Positions 1-7,586 of a stretch of 64,000 bases of DNA are shown piece by piece. Origin of the DNA: CAWIXB01 sp963839955 (GTDB lineage Bacteria; Actinomycetota; Actinomycetes; JACCUZ01). The stretch covers positions 2,852,001 to 2,916,000 of the forward strand of contig CAWIXB010000001.1 in NCBI GenBank assembly GCA_963839955.1. Reading direction: 5' to 3'. Below the pieces are notes generated by a model. It was not told where the DNA came from and did no database searches. It saw only the letters and a list, made by a program, of their open reading frames with translations. The stretch's first letter is position 1, and each line of letters begins with the position of its first letter. The translations under genes were made by a program, and so were the position numbers.

Positions 1-525
1 GCCGACCGGGTCGGCGAGGGTGGCCTTGAGAGTGTCGAGGCACTCATAGAAGCGACCAGTAGCGCGGTAGTCCTCACCGAAGCGCGCGAACGGCTGGCGC
101 AGGTCCAACGGTCCGCGAACGCCGACCTGGGCGAGCGCCTCCGGCAACGAAAGTCCAGCGCGCACACCGGATGCCAGGTTGTCGACGACCTCCGGCCACA
201 GCTCACGCAGCTCGGCCCGTCGCTGGCGCTGGCGCACTCGGACGAGCGCCACGGGCCCAGTACTCGCGATGACGCCGAACGCGACCGCGATCACCAGCGA
301 CTGCGACACGGCAAGAACTGCCACGAGCACGACCATCCCGACGCCCACGCACGAGGCGACGAGACCGGCTGGCGTCACTGCCTCGATGCCCGCCTGGGCC
401 AACATCTCGACGACTCGCTGGCGCCGGCTCACACCGCTGTCGCGAAGCCCTGACGGCCGCGGTCCTAGTGACTGCCACATCGAGAAGAGTCCGAGCCCCA
501 GAAGCAATCCGACAAGCGCGCCCAT
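1..525 (-). CDS. tadB: Tad pilus inner-membrane protein TadB (T2SS F family), 3' end outside window
   Basis: Reading the minus strand from 525 gives 175 uninterrupted codons to the window edge, so the C-terminus is missing. The protein starts MGALVGLLLGLGLF (TM1), has a basic linker, a longer hydrophobic block at about residues 48-90, then a cytosolic part containing LWPEVVDNLASGVRAGLSLPEA. That last motif is typical of T2SSF/TadB proteins, where the paired-helix F domain begins. TadB-type proteins form the membrane platform on which the TadA ATPase assembles Flp pili. The ATG overlaps the tadA stop (TGATG), so the two are translationally coupled. The family call is from recognised motifs; TadB rather than TadC is inferred from its position directly after tadA. 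Confidence 0.85.
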   Translation of the reverse strand, partial: MGALVGLLLGLGLFSMWQSLGPRPSGLRDSGVSRRQRVVEMLAQAGIEAVTPAGLVASCVGVGMVVLVAVLAVSQSLVIAVAFGVIASTGPVALVRVRQRQRRAELRELWPEVVDNLASGVRAGLSLPEALAQVGVRGPLDLRQPFARFGEDYRATGRFYECLDTLKATLADPVG

Positions 526-1763
526 CAAGCGTCCACGACATCGTGGGGTGCCAGCAGCCGCGACAGTTTGTAGCCGGCGCGGCCGAACCGGTCGGTGTGG
601 GGCGGCCAACCGTCCGCACGCACGAGCCGATCGCCGCTCGTCACGAAGAGGTCAGCGCTCTCGACGACGTCACCCTCGACCCGACCGGGAAGCGCCACGA
701 TCTCGCTGATGACGCGACGCCCGTCGCGCTCGGTAGTGATGTGTACGACGAGGTCGATGCTGCTCGCCACCGTGGGCACCACGAAACGGTGGCCGACGTT
801 CTCCCCGGCGAGCAGGGGCAGTGTGCACATCTTCGTCACGGCCTCACGCGCCGAGTTGGCGTGCATCGAGCACATGCCGGGCAGTCCCGAGTTGAGCGCG
901 ATGAGGAGGTCGAGGCTCTCCTCCTGCCGAACCTCGCCCACCACGATGCGCGACGGGCGCATCCGCAGCGCTTCCTTGACGAGTCGACGCAGCTTTATCT
1001 CCCCGGTGCCCTCGAGGCTCGGCTGGCGGCATTGCATCGACACCACGTCCGGCAGCGGGATCTTCAGCTCGAAGACCTCTTCGCAGGTCACCACCCTTTC
1101 GCGCGACGGGATCGCCGCGGACAGGCAGTTGAGCAAGGTCGTCTTGCCGGCCTGGGTTCCGCCGGACACGAGGATGTTGAGGCCGCTGGCGACCGCGGCC
1201 TCGAGGAAGTGCGCCGCCTGCCAGGTCAGGGTGCCGAGGTGGACGAGGTCCTCGAGATGGCTGGCCCGCACCACGAACTTGCGAATGTTCACCGACCATG
1301 CCTCGCGAGTGATGTCGGGGATCGCGACGTGCAGCCGACTCCCGTCAGGGAGCATCGCGTCGACGAACGGGGTGGACAGATCCACCCGCCGACCGGACGA
1401 CTTGAGCATCCGCTCGACGAGATCGCGCACCTCGTCGTCGGTCAGGATGGTGGTCGTCAGCTCGTGGACACCCTGCCGAGCGATGAACACCTTCGTCGGC
1501 TCGTTGATCCAGATCTCCTCGACCGCCGGGTCGTCGAAATAGCGCTGCAGCGGCCCGAACCCGGCAACAGCGTCGAAGACATCACGGGCCACACCTCGCG
1601 CGTCGACGAGATGCGGGAGATCGCCGCCGAGGCTTCGTTCGTCGTACTCCGCGACCACCTCGTCGACGAGACGGCGGACCGACGCCGGGTCCACCACAGG
1701 GTCGAGGCCGCGGCGACGGACGAGCTCGCGGACCTCGTCCTCGACCACGCTGATGGCGTTCAC
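525..1763 (-). CDS. tadA: Tad pilus assembly ATPase TadA (CpaF family)
   Basis: Hexameric secretion ATPase that powers Flp/Tad pilus assembly at the inner membrane. The 412-aa product has an N-terminal helical domain, the family segment DPAVEEIWINEPTKVFI, a Walker A GGTQAGKTT near residue 203, an Asp/Glu box region, and the Walker B/His-box run RIVVGEVRQEE...GMCSMHANS. I chose the GTG at 1763 because GGGGAG lies just upstream and because the longer frame adds about 48 residues of non-family sequence (to 1907). tadB overlaps its stop codon. No CpaE/TadZ gene precedes it; a divergent hydrolase gene lies there instead. Confidence 0.92.
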   Translation of the reverse strand: MNAISVVEDEVRELVRRRGLDPVVDPASVRRLVDEVVAEYDERSLGGDLPHLVDARGVARDVFDAVAGFGPLQRYFDDPAVEEIWINEPTKVFIARQGVHELTTTILTDDEVRDLVERMLKSSGRRVDLSTPFVDAMLPDGSRLHVAIPDITREAWSVNIRKFVVRASHLEDLVHLGTLTWQAAHFLEAAVASGLNILVSGGTQAGKTTLLNCLSAAIPSRERVVTCEEVFELKIPLPDVVSMQCRQPSLEGTGEIKLRRLVKEALRMRPSRIVVGEVRQEESLDLLIALNSGLPGMCSMHANSAREAVTKMCTLPLLAGENVGHRFVVPTVASSIDLVVHITTERDGRRVISEIVALPGRVEGDVVESADLFVTSGDRLVRADGWPPHTDRFGRAGYKLSRLLAPHDVVDA

Positions 1764-2016
1764 GCACTCCCCACAGGTCGCCACGGCACCCGGACAGGCG
1801 CCGACTGCGGCAGAGGGTATACGGACAAATCGACTATCAACAGACCTATGGGACGGCCTGTGGACGACGGATTCTGGTACGCCGACGCCGGCGTCACGAC
1901 CCGTCACTGCCCCAGGCTCAGCGGCTCCCGGCAGGGATCACGGACGGTGCCCGCGGTTGAGGAAGCTCGTGATTCTCACGGTTGCCTGGCACGCTGTTGC
2001 CGATCAGGAGGAGACC

Positions 2017-2937
2017 GTGACCGACACCGACAGCCGCGCTCCGGCCGTTCGGCGACGTGTCGTCGCCCTCGTGATCGTGGTCGGCATCGGCCTCGCGAGC
2101 CTCGGTTGCGCAGGAGACGCCTCGCCGTCCGGGGGGACCACGACTTCGCCCACCGCCGAGACGTCCGCCGGACGGTCCGGCGAGGAAACCCCGTCCGAGG
2201 CCAGCACTGCAGAGGCAATCTCGGTGACGGTCGGCGATGGCACGATCGCAGGTTCCTGCCGAGGAGTGAGCAACGACGGCGCTCCCACGGTGATTCTCAT
2301 CGCCGGCCTCGGCAACCCGGGAGCGCAGCTCGCCACGGTCGGCGACGCACTGGAGCAGCGGAGCAGGGTGTGTTGGTACGACCGACCCGGGCAGGGCGCG
2401 AGCGACTCGGTCGCCCGCTCTCAGAACCTCACCAGTGTTGTCGCAGACCTCGCGACATTTCTGGAGAAGGCCGCTATCGAGCCGCCGTACGTCCTGGTCG
2501 GCCACTCGTTCGGCGCCAGCGAGGTGATCCGTTACGCGCAGATCCATCCCGAGGACGTCGCCGGGTTCGTGGCAATGAACCCAATGCCGCCGTACCACGA
2601 GTGGATCCGCCGCGCGAAGAAGGTGGAGACCCCCGAGGAGCTGCAATCGATCGAGGTCGACGTCTACAAGGGAAGCAACGAGGAGTCGATCGATCTCACC
2701 GACACCGACCTCACCCTGAGCCCGGTCCCCGACAAGATGCCCTATGTCGTCATGCAGTCGGAGAACTGCAGCGGAGACTTCTGCGAGCGAATCAAGCCGG
2801 TGCTGCGCAAGGCGACCGAAGAACTGTTCGGCCAACTCGGCGCCGGCGGACGGTTCGTCGCCTTCCCCGACAGTCCGCACGACCTCTACTCGACCAACCT
2901 CGCCGATGTCGTCGCAGAGGTCACTGCACTCCTGTGA
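2017..2937 (+). CDS. Secreted lipoprotein alpha/beta hydrolase
   Basis: 306-aa serine hydrolase predicted to be anchored outside the cytoplasmic membrane. The N-terminus has a basic stretch, a hydrophobic helix and the lipobox LASLGC, followed by a Thr/Ser-rich linker. The hydrolase core shows the oxyanion region ILIAGLGNPG, the nucleophile elbow GHSFGA (Ser about 164), and a C-terminal PHDLYS giving the likely catalytic His (about 288). The GTG start at 2017 is fixed by AGGAGGAG at 2006-2013; the open frame reaches back to 1753 but lacks a ribosome site there. The substrate cannot be told from sequence. It is divergent from tadA, and its stop overlaps the start of a possible 37-aa membrane peptide. 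Confidence 0.85.
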   Translation: MTDTDSRAPAVRRRVVALVIVVGIGLASLGCAGDASPSGGTTTSPTAETSAGRSGEETPSEASTAEAISVTVGDGTIAGSCRGVSNDGAPTVILIAGLGNPGAQLATVGDALEQRSRVCWYDRPGQGASDSVARSQNLTSVVADLATFLEKAAIEPPYVLVGHSFGASEVIRYAQIHPEDVAGFVAMNPMPPYHEWIRRAKKVETPEELQSIEVDVYKGSNEESIDLTDTDLTLSPVPDKMPYVVMQSENCSGDFCERIKPVLRKATEELFGQLGAGGRFVAFPDSPHDLYSTNLADVVAEVTALL

Positions 2938-3047
2938 GGAGCGGTCAGCTCACGTCTTACAGCTACGCCTATCTGATCTTCGGCGCAGTGGCCTTCCTCC
3001 ATGGGTCGCGAATATGGCGAGCGCTGCGCCAGCCGACGCGCGAATAG
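2934..3047 (+). CDS. Possible 37-aa single-span membrane peptide
   Basis: A short frame opens at a GTG overlapping the stop of the lipoprotein hydrolase (GTGA) and ends at TAG 3045-3047. The peptide has a hydrophobic stretch (YAYLIFGAVAFLHG) followed by a basic tail (RIWRALRQ), the usual inside-positive pattern of a small membrane protein. Support is the translational-coupling overlap and the sensible topology only; no family is recognised and it may be chance. Confidence 0.3.
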   Translation: MRSGQLTSYSYAYLIFGAVAFLHGSRIWRALRQPTRE

Positions 3048-3206
3048 GCGCGGTGCCTACGGCCGAAGCCAGTGCGGAGCCTCTCAGGGACACCGGCCTG
3101 TTCGGCAGGTGGTGGCCGATGGGGCCTGCGGGGGTAAGAGCCGTGTGCCGGATGGGCGACGGAGTTTCGTTAGGCTCTCGTGGGCATCGAGGAGAAAGGA
3201 CCTGGC

Positions 3207-3794
3207 GTGACCGTCGAAGACCCCGAAGTGATCGACATCACCGCTCTCGGGCCGGACGAGGAGACGCAGGTAACGCTGATCGCCGTCGAGGGACGGCCGC
3301 TGCGCGACGACAGCGAGCAGCTGAGCCAGATCGACACCAAGCTCCAGGTGTATCTGTGGGCGCTCGAGTCCGACCAGATCGCGGAGGCCCCCGGACGTTT
3401 CGTCACGCTGCAACTGCAGGTGCCGAACGAGCCTCGAACCCCACGGGCCCGTGAGTTGCTCAGCCGACTCCACGACGTATGCCTCGACCGGGGGTTGGGC
3501 TTCAACGTTCTGGTGCACCAGTACCCCGACAACTATGCGGATCTGGTCGGCCTGACCGAAGAGGAGCGTCACTTCTTCGACCCCGTGGTCGACCCGGAAC
3601 CGCCGTTCCCGGTCATTCGGACGCCGTACACCGAGGAGGAGCTCGCCGCCTTGGAGGCCGAGCGCCCCAGCCTGGCCGCCATCGTGGGTGAACTGCGCAG
3701 CTCGGTGGGAGGCAGTACGCAGGAGAATCCCGGGGAGTCTCGCCTCGACCGGTTCCGCCGGCTGCTGGGCGGCCGAGACGGACGAAAGCAGTGA
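3207..3794 (+). CDS. Uncharacterised protein with DUF6572-like N-terminal region
   Basis: 195-aa soluble protein with no signal peptide or membrane span. The first ~100 residues have the pattern VEDPEVIDI, a beta strand VTLIAVEG, then KLQVYLWALES and a strand FVTLQLQV. This resembles what I remember of the DUF6572 family (VID ... KLNxYLxFIES); that is from memory and unverified. The C-terminal ~80 residues are acidic and low in complexity, ending in a basic RLDRFRRLLGG helix. The GTG at 3207 follows GAGGAGAAAGGA. Its stop overlaps the start of the next gene (GTGA), so the two are probably co-translated. It sits at the edge of the T7SS locus, but function is unknown. Confidence 0.7.
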   Translation: MTVEDPEVIDITALGPDEETQVTLIAVEGRPLRDDSEQLSQIDTKLQVYLWALESDQIAEAPGRFVTLQLQVPNEPRTPRARELLSRLHDVCLDRGLGFNVLVHQYPDNYADLVGLTEEERHFFDPVVDPEPPFPVIRTPYTEEELAALEAERPSLAAIVGELRSSVGGSTQENPGESRLDRFRRLLGGRDGRKQ

Positions 3795-4441
3795 GCCCCG
3801 CGGCCGGGCGCGGTCATCGGGCGCAGGTCCTGAGACTGCAGAAGGCGGCATACGTCGCAGCCGGATTCGCCGTCGACAGCGAGTTGGGCCCCGAAGGATT
3901 CGTCTTCCTCCGTCGTCGGGACGGCGTTGAGCAGGTCGTCAGCGACCGGTTGATGGCACGAGACATCCGTTGGGCTGAGCAGGTCGTCGCGGTAGTCCAC
4001 GACGCGGTGGAGGATCCCCTGTCCGCCGTCTCGCCCGAAGACCTGCGCCGGCGCCACACCGCCATGTGGGAACTGCCGACGACGAAGCGCTTCGGAAAGC
4101 CCGACAAGGCGTTGACCAGCAGCCTCGCGGCCTCCAGTGATCTGGACACCGTCGTCAGCGCGCACGTGCAGCGGGTGCTGGAGCTCGCCGAGCCGTGGTG
4201 GGCGGGTGTTGCGGACCTCGACGCAGTCGTGGGCTGGCTGCGCAAAGAGACCGCGGATCTCGTGGACGCGAACCCCGAGGTCATCGCCCACCGCATCGTC
4301 GCGGAGCGGGTAGCCGTGGGCCCGCAGCCAGCGGCCGAACTGTTCGACCGCTGGCAGGCGACCGCAGACCCCGACGACTGGCTGGACTCGACCTGGACCG
4401 AGATCACCCGCGCGGCGCTCGCACGGCTCGACGGGGGTTAG
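3791..4441 (+). CDS. Uncharacterised 216-aa protein
   Basis: No family recognised. The protein is soluble and largely alpha-helical, with a basic start, RLQKAAYVAAGFAVDSELGPEGFVF, and several charged helices further on; there is no signal peptide or transmembrane segment. Its GTG overlaps the stop of the preceding DUF6572-like gene by four bases, so the pair is likely a two-gene operon. It converges on the immunity-candidate gene of the T7SS locus with only six bases between stops. A role linked to T7SS would be inference from position alone. Confidence 0.65.
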   Translation: MSPAAGRGHRAQVLRLQKAAYVAAGFAVDSELGPEGFVFLRRRDGVEQVVSDRLMARDIRWAEQVVAVVHDAVEDPLSAVSPEDLRRRHTAMWELPTTKRFGKPDKALTSSLAASSDLDTVVSAHVQRVLELAEPWWAGVADLDAVVGWLRKETADLVDANPEVIAHRIVAERVAVGPQPAAELFDRWQATADPDDWLDSTWTEITRAALARLDGG

Positions 4442-4447
4442 CCGGCC

Positions 4448-4846
4448 CTAGGCACCCGTCGAGCGACGACCCACCATCACTTCCCGGGTGGCCGGTCGAA
4501 CTGCCAACTGAATGTCACGGCTGACGCAGAACTCGCCCAGCTCCTCGAGCATCCCAAGAACGTCCTCGGTGAGCAGGTCGTCGGCGACTATGAGCTCGAT
4601 GCCGGCGCGGATGGCCTCGGGCGCCGAGTCGGGGATGACACCGTCGAGGTCGCCAGGACCGTCGGCGAGATACTGGAACGCCTTCATCAGCTCGCGCCAG
4701 ATCCCGTCCTTCGCGCTGGTGCCTGCATCCCGCTCACCGTCATAGGCGAGCATGACGATCAGCCGCTCGCTCTCCGCGTCGTAGATCGGCACGAGCCCGG
4801 CGTAGATGCCGGTCGGCAACTGCGGGCCATCCGAACCGCTCGTCAC
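4448..4846 (-). CDS. Candidate immunity protein for the adjacent T7SS toxin
   Basis: 132-aa soluble acidic protein with no recognised family. Its GTG (4846-4844) overlaps the TGA of the toxin-like gene, so the two are translationally coupled. A small acidic protein directly behind a multidomain T7SS substrate is the usual arrangement of a cognate immunity protein; that assignment is inference from position, size and charge. Helical segments such as DGIWRELMKAFQYLADG and DLLTEDVLGMLEELGEFCV can be read. The frame runs back to 4885, but that would extend into the toxin gene without a ribosome site. Confidence 0.6.
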   Translation of the reverse strand: MTSGSDGPQLPTGIYAGLVPIYDAESERLIVMLAYDGERDAGTSAKDGIWRELMKAFQYLADGPGDLDGVIPDSAPEAIRAGIELIVADDLLTEDVLGMLEELGEFCVSRDIQLAVRPATREVMVGRRSTGA

Positions 4847-6069
4847 TTGACCACTTCGAACGTGATGTTGACGCTCTTGGCCCACTGGCCGAGGCGCATG
4901 GCGTTCCAGCGGCCCGCCTCGCCCTGCAGCACCGCGGTGAGCCCCTGGTCATGCACCGGCTGCCGCAGGCTCATGGGCAGCGTGTCGAGGTCGCTCAGGT
5001 CGAAGCCGCCCCGAACGACCACGACCTGGCCGCCAGGAATGCTGGGGGGAAGGTTCAGCGACCTTGCCACCTCCGGGCTCAGGCGCATGCCCTGGGCCGG
5101 GGCGGGGAGCACGATTGCTCTCTGGTTCCGGGTGAACGGCGCAGTGGCGCTGGACTTCCAGTCCAGCAGGATCAGTCGACGCTGCCCGGCCGCGGAGAGA
5201 CCGGGGAACACACGCGCGAGCCCCTTCGTGTCGGTCGTAAGGACGTCGATGATCGCGTAGCTGCCCTTGGTCGAGCTCAGCGGCCCAGTGCCAGGCAGGT
5301 AGACACGAGTCTGCGGCCTTACGCCCTTGACACCTCCGACAGCCAGCTGTCTGAGGCCGAGGTCCTCCCCGAGCCTGCCGCGCACCGCGTTGTTCCACGC
5401 TGACGGGGGCAGGTAGGAGCCGCCGCGCAGGAAGCCGATCGCGCCCGGCAGCCCGTAGAGCAGGCCGCCGGTGAGACCGCTGATGCCGCCCCACGTGAGT
5501 GCTTCGCTCTGGTCGAAGTCGATGGGCTTACCGGGTTCGAAGATCTGCTGGCGCATGGCTTGCAGCGCGAGGCTGGTCAGATAGCCGCCGACGAACTCGA
5601 ACGCGGCGACGATCGCGACCCGGGTGAGGAAGGTGGAGATGGCGATGGTGGCCGTGGTGGCCACCGCACCCGCGGTCGCGGCCCCGGCGGCGGCGCTGCC
5701 GATGCCGAAGGTGATGAGACCGGCGGCCACCGTGACGACGGCGCCGCCGGCGACCATGCCGTCGATCTTGCTGCGCAGGTCGTCGATGCCCGAGGCGGCC
5801 TCGTCGAGACCACTGGCCATCTGCCGACACCCGTTGCCCAGCTGGCCGAGGTAGCCGCCAGGGCACTGGCTCGGATCGGCCAGCGCAGTCCAGGCTTCGC
5901 GATAGGGGTTCAGCGTGTCCGTCTTGTTGACCTTGAAGAACCGCTGCATCGCGGGAGCCGCGGCCTGACCCGCCGAGTCAATGGCGGTCCCCAGGTCGCG
6001 GTAGGCCTGCGCCGCCCGGCGAAGGTCGTCAGGTTCGACGTCCGGGTACCACGGTGAGCCGATGCCCAT
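4843..6069 (-). CDS. T7SS polymorphic toxin candidate with PD-(D/E)XK-like C-terminal domain
   Basis: 408 aa in three parts. Residues 1-100 form a WXG/LXG-like helical region (WYPDVEPDDLRRAAQAYRDLG ... YREAWTALAD), as in T7SS substrates. Residues 105-215 are Gly/Ala-rich and hydrophobic, like translocation segments of polymorphic toxins. Residues 225-408 look like a nuclease: GRLGEDLG (Glu235), AIIDVL (Asp275), then LLDWKSS (Asp303, Lys305), which matches the acid - acid-x-Lys order of the PD-(D/E)XK fold. AGGAGG lies upstream of the ATG. It follows three small WXG-type genes and is coupled to a candidate immunity gene. The T7SS link is well supported by context; nuclease activity is inferred from motif order and needs structural comparison. 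Confidence 0.75.
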   Translation of the reverse strand: MGIGSPWYPDVEPDDLRRAAQAYRDLGTAIDSAGQAAAPAMQRFFKVNKTDTLNPYREAWTALADPSQCPGGYLGQLGNGCRQMASGLDEAASGIDDLRSKIDGMVAGGAVVTVAAGLITFGIGSAAAGAATAGAVATTATIAISTFLTRVAIVAAFEFVGGYLTSLALQAMRQQIFEPGKPIDFDQSEALTWGGISGLTGGLLYGLPGAIGFLRGGSYLPPSAWNNAVRGRLGEDLGLRQLAVGGVKGVRPQTRVYLPGTGPLSSTKGSYAIIDVLTTDTKGLARVFPGLSAAGQRRLILLDWKSSATAPFTRNQRAIVLPAPAQGMRLSPEVARSLNLPPSIPGGQVVVVRGGFDLSDLDTLPMSLRQPVHDQGLTAVLQGEAGRWNAMRLGQWAKSVNITFEVVK

Positions 6070-6088
6070 ACGGGTTGTCCTCCTGCTA

Positions 6089-6391
6089 CTAGTCGCCGAA
6101 CAGCGCGTTGTCGGCGTTGCGCCAGCTCTTGCCGTCGTTGCGCAGGCTGGTGGCGAGCGCGGGCAGGTCTTCGCCGGTCAGCTTGCCCATCGCGGCCGTG
6201 AGGTCCGAGTAGGCGGGGTCGTAGTCGGCGTGCAACTGCTGGCCGGCGTCGTCGCTGCCCAGGAAGTCACCGAGGTTGCCCATCACGGCCTTGAAGTTGT
6301 CGTAGGCGCCCTGCAGGTCGGAGAGCGCGTCATCTACGCCGGTCGCAGCTGCGTCGAAGGTCGCCGGGTCGATGTAGATCTCGTCGGCCAC
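6089..6391 (-). CDS. Small WXG100-like T7SS-associated helical protein
   Basis: 100-aa acidic protein that reads as two amphipathic helices with a break around GDFLGSDDAG, the shape of an Esx/WXG100 protein although a strict W-x-G is absent (a Gly-Asp-Phe turn takes its place). The end, WRNADNALFGD, resembles C-terminal secretion tails. It starts with GTG eight bases after the WXG100 gene and stops 19 bases before the toxin gene. A partner or chaperone for the toxin N-terminus is the natural inference; no activity is visible in the sequence. Confidence 0.75.
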   Translation of the reverse strand: MADEIYIDPATFDAAATGVDDALSDLQGAYDNFKAVMGNLGDFLGSDDAGQQLHADYDPAYSDLTAAMGKLTGEDLPALATSLRNDGKSWRNADNALFGD

Positions 6392-6398
6392 GACCAGA

Positions 6399-6692
6399 TC
6401 AGCCCATCATCGAGGTGTTACGCGACTCCAGGCCGTGGAAGCGCGACCGGGACGTGCGCATCGCGGCGGCGACCCGGCGCAGGTTCGCCGTCAACTCGTC
6501 CTGCGTGCGGTTCCAGTCGGCCTGCAGGCGGTGGTAGGAGTCGCGGGCCGAGCCTTCCCACGCGGAGGTGGCCCGGTTGGTGTACTGCTGCAGCGCCTCG
6601 AGCTGGGCGGCCATGCGGGCCGCAGTCTGGTCGATCGACGACGCGGCGTTGTCCATGCTGGAGAAGTCGACGCGGATGATGCCGTTGCTCAT
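6399..6692 (-). CDS. WXG100 family T7SS protein (Esx-like)
   Basis: 97 aa, the canonical WXG100 length. Two helices flank the signature turn W-E-G at about residues 44-46 (ATSAWEGSARDSYH). WXG100 proteins are secreted as helical hairpin dimers by the ESX/T7SS machinery. The ATG is preceded by AAGGACGAG. It lies between another WXG-like gene (60 bases upstream) and a third small helical protein (8 bases downstream), so it is part of the substrate operon. Confidence 0.9.
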   Translation of the reverse strand: MSNGIIRVDFSSMDNAASSIDQTAARMAAQLEALQQYTNRATSAWEGSARDSYHRLQADWNRTQDELTANLRRVAAAMRTSRSRFHGLESRNTSMMG

Positions 6693-6752
6693 GTCTCGTC
6701 CTTCGTGGTTGGTGACGCAGTCGGTGAGGTCGGTCGGGTCAGATCTGTCGGA

Positions 6753-7103
6753 TCAGATCTGGGGGTTGATCCGGTTGACGATCGTGGAGGTCTCGGCCAT
6801 CACCGTGCGCTGGTCCTGCGAGCCCTCGTCCTCACCGGTCATGTAGTTGTTGTGCGCCGAGGACAGTGCCATCGACACGCGACCCAGCACCTCGTCCAGT
6901 CCGGACTGCCGGTCGGCGTACTCGGCCTTGAGGTTCTGGAACGCGGTGCCAGCCGCGCCCTGGAACTGGGTCGACATCGGCTCCAGGTCATTGATCAGCT
7001 GACGGAGCTGGCCGAAGATCTCGTTCTTCACGTCCATCACGTGCTGCGAGTGCACACCGACGACGTTGGCATCCTGCAGCTCGAACCGGCTACCTGCGCT
7101 CAT
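6753..7103 (-). CDS. WXG100-like T7SS protein
   Basis: 116-aa helical protein. The middle reads MSTQFQGAAGTAFQNLKAEY, which aligns by eye with the W-x-G turn and second helix of WXG100 proteins, with Phe replacing Trp (F-Q-G). The C-terminus is a 20-residue polar tail. Its ATG overlaps the stop of the upstream single-span membrane protein (ATGA). It probably pairs with the W-E-G protein encoded next as an EsxA/EsxB-type heterodimer; pairing is inference. Confidence 0.85.
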   Translation of the reverse strand: MSAGSRFELQDANVVGVHSQHVMDVKNEIFGQLRQLINDLEPMSTQFQGAAGTAFQNLKAEYADRQSGLDEVLGRVSMALSSAHNNYMTGEDEGSQDQRTVMAETSTIVNRINPQI

Positions 7104-7474
7104 ACGGAACCTCCTGAGGTGAGAACGAGGGCGGGCGCCCCCGCGGAAAAGGACGAGCCAAGGCCGGCAGACGACCGGAAGCCCGGAAGACCAAATGACG
7201 ACGAACCCGGCGACGGTGACGACTGCCGGTCAAGGCGTCGCTGCTGCTGCTCCTGGCGCTGCTGCTCCGCCTTGTTGGCGGCGAGCTGGTCACGGATCAC
7301 GACCGTGACCCCGGAGCCGAACGCAACCGCGATCGTGACGAGCACTCCGCACGCGACCGGGACCACGAGACTTCTGGATGCGGCCCACGAGCGACGACGC
7401 CCGTGCACCAGGGCTGAGACCAGCCGCGCCTGACGGACGGCGTGCTGCTGCAGCAGCTCGTCGTCGCGCGACAT
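7100..7474 (-). CDS. Single-span membrane protein of the T7SS locus
   Basis: 124 aa: a cytosolic, basic N-terminus (DELLQQHAVRQARLVSALVHGRRR), one transmembrane helix (about residues 36-60), a Gln/Arg-rich coiled segment (AEQQRQEQQQRRLDRQ), and a Ser/Gly-rich low-complexity tail. No family is recognised. I chose the ATG at 7474; the frame is open further upstream but that sequence is Cys/Arg-rich and unlike protein. The stop overlaps the ATG of the WXG-like gene. Topology suggests an inner-membrane accessory of the T7SS, possibly standing in for a missing EccB or EccE; that role is speculative. Confidence 0.7.
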   Translation of the reverse strand: MSRDDELLQQHAVRQARLVSALVHGRRRSWAASRSLVVPVACGVLVTIAVAFGSGVTVVIRDQLAANKAEQQRQEQQQRRLDRQSSPSPGSSSFGLPGFRSSAGLGSSFSAGAPALVLTSGGSV

Positions 7475-7586
7475 CCGCCGGCCCGCCCCCTCAAGTTGGC
7501 CCCCGCAAGGAGCCTCGATGTGGTTCCAAGACTCCTGCTCGCAGTCCTGCCCGCCTGGGCTTACCCACTCGACAGCCTGGAGAAAA

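Noticed and set aside
468..3047. Plus-strand open frame of 859 codons across the tadA region
   Set aside because: It is antisense to tadA for most of its length, rich in Arg/His/Gly as GC-rich shadow frames are, and shows no domain. Only its last ~37 codons might be a separate small gene.
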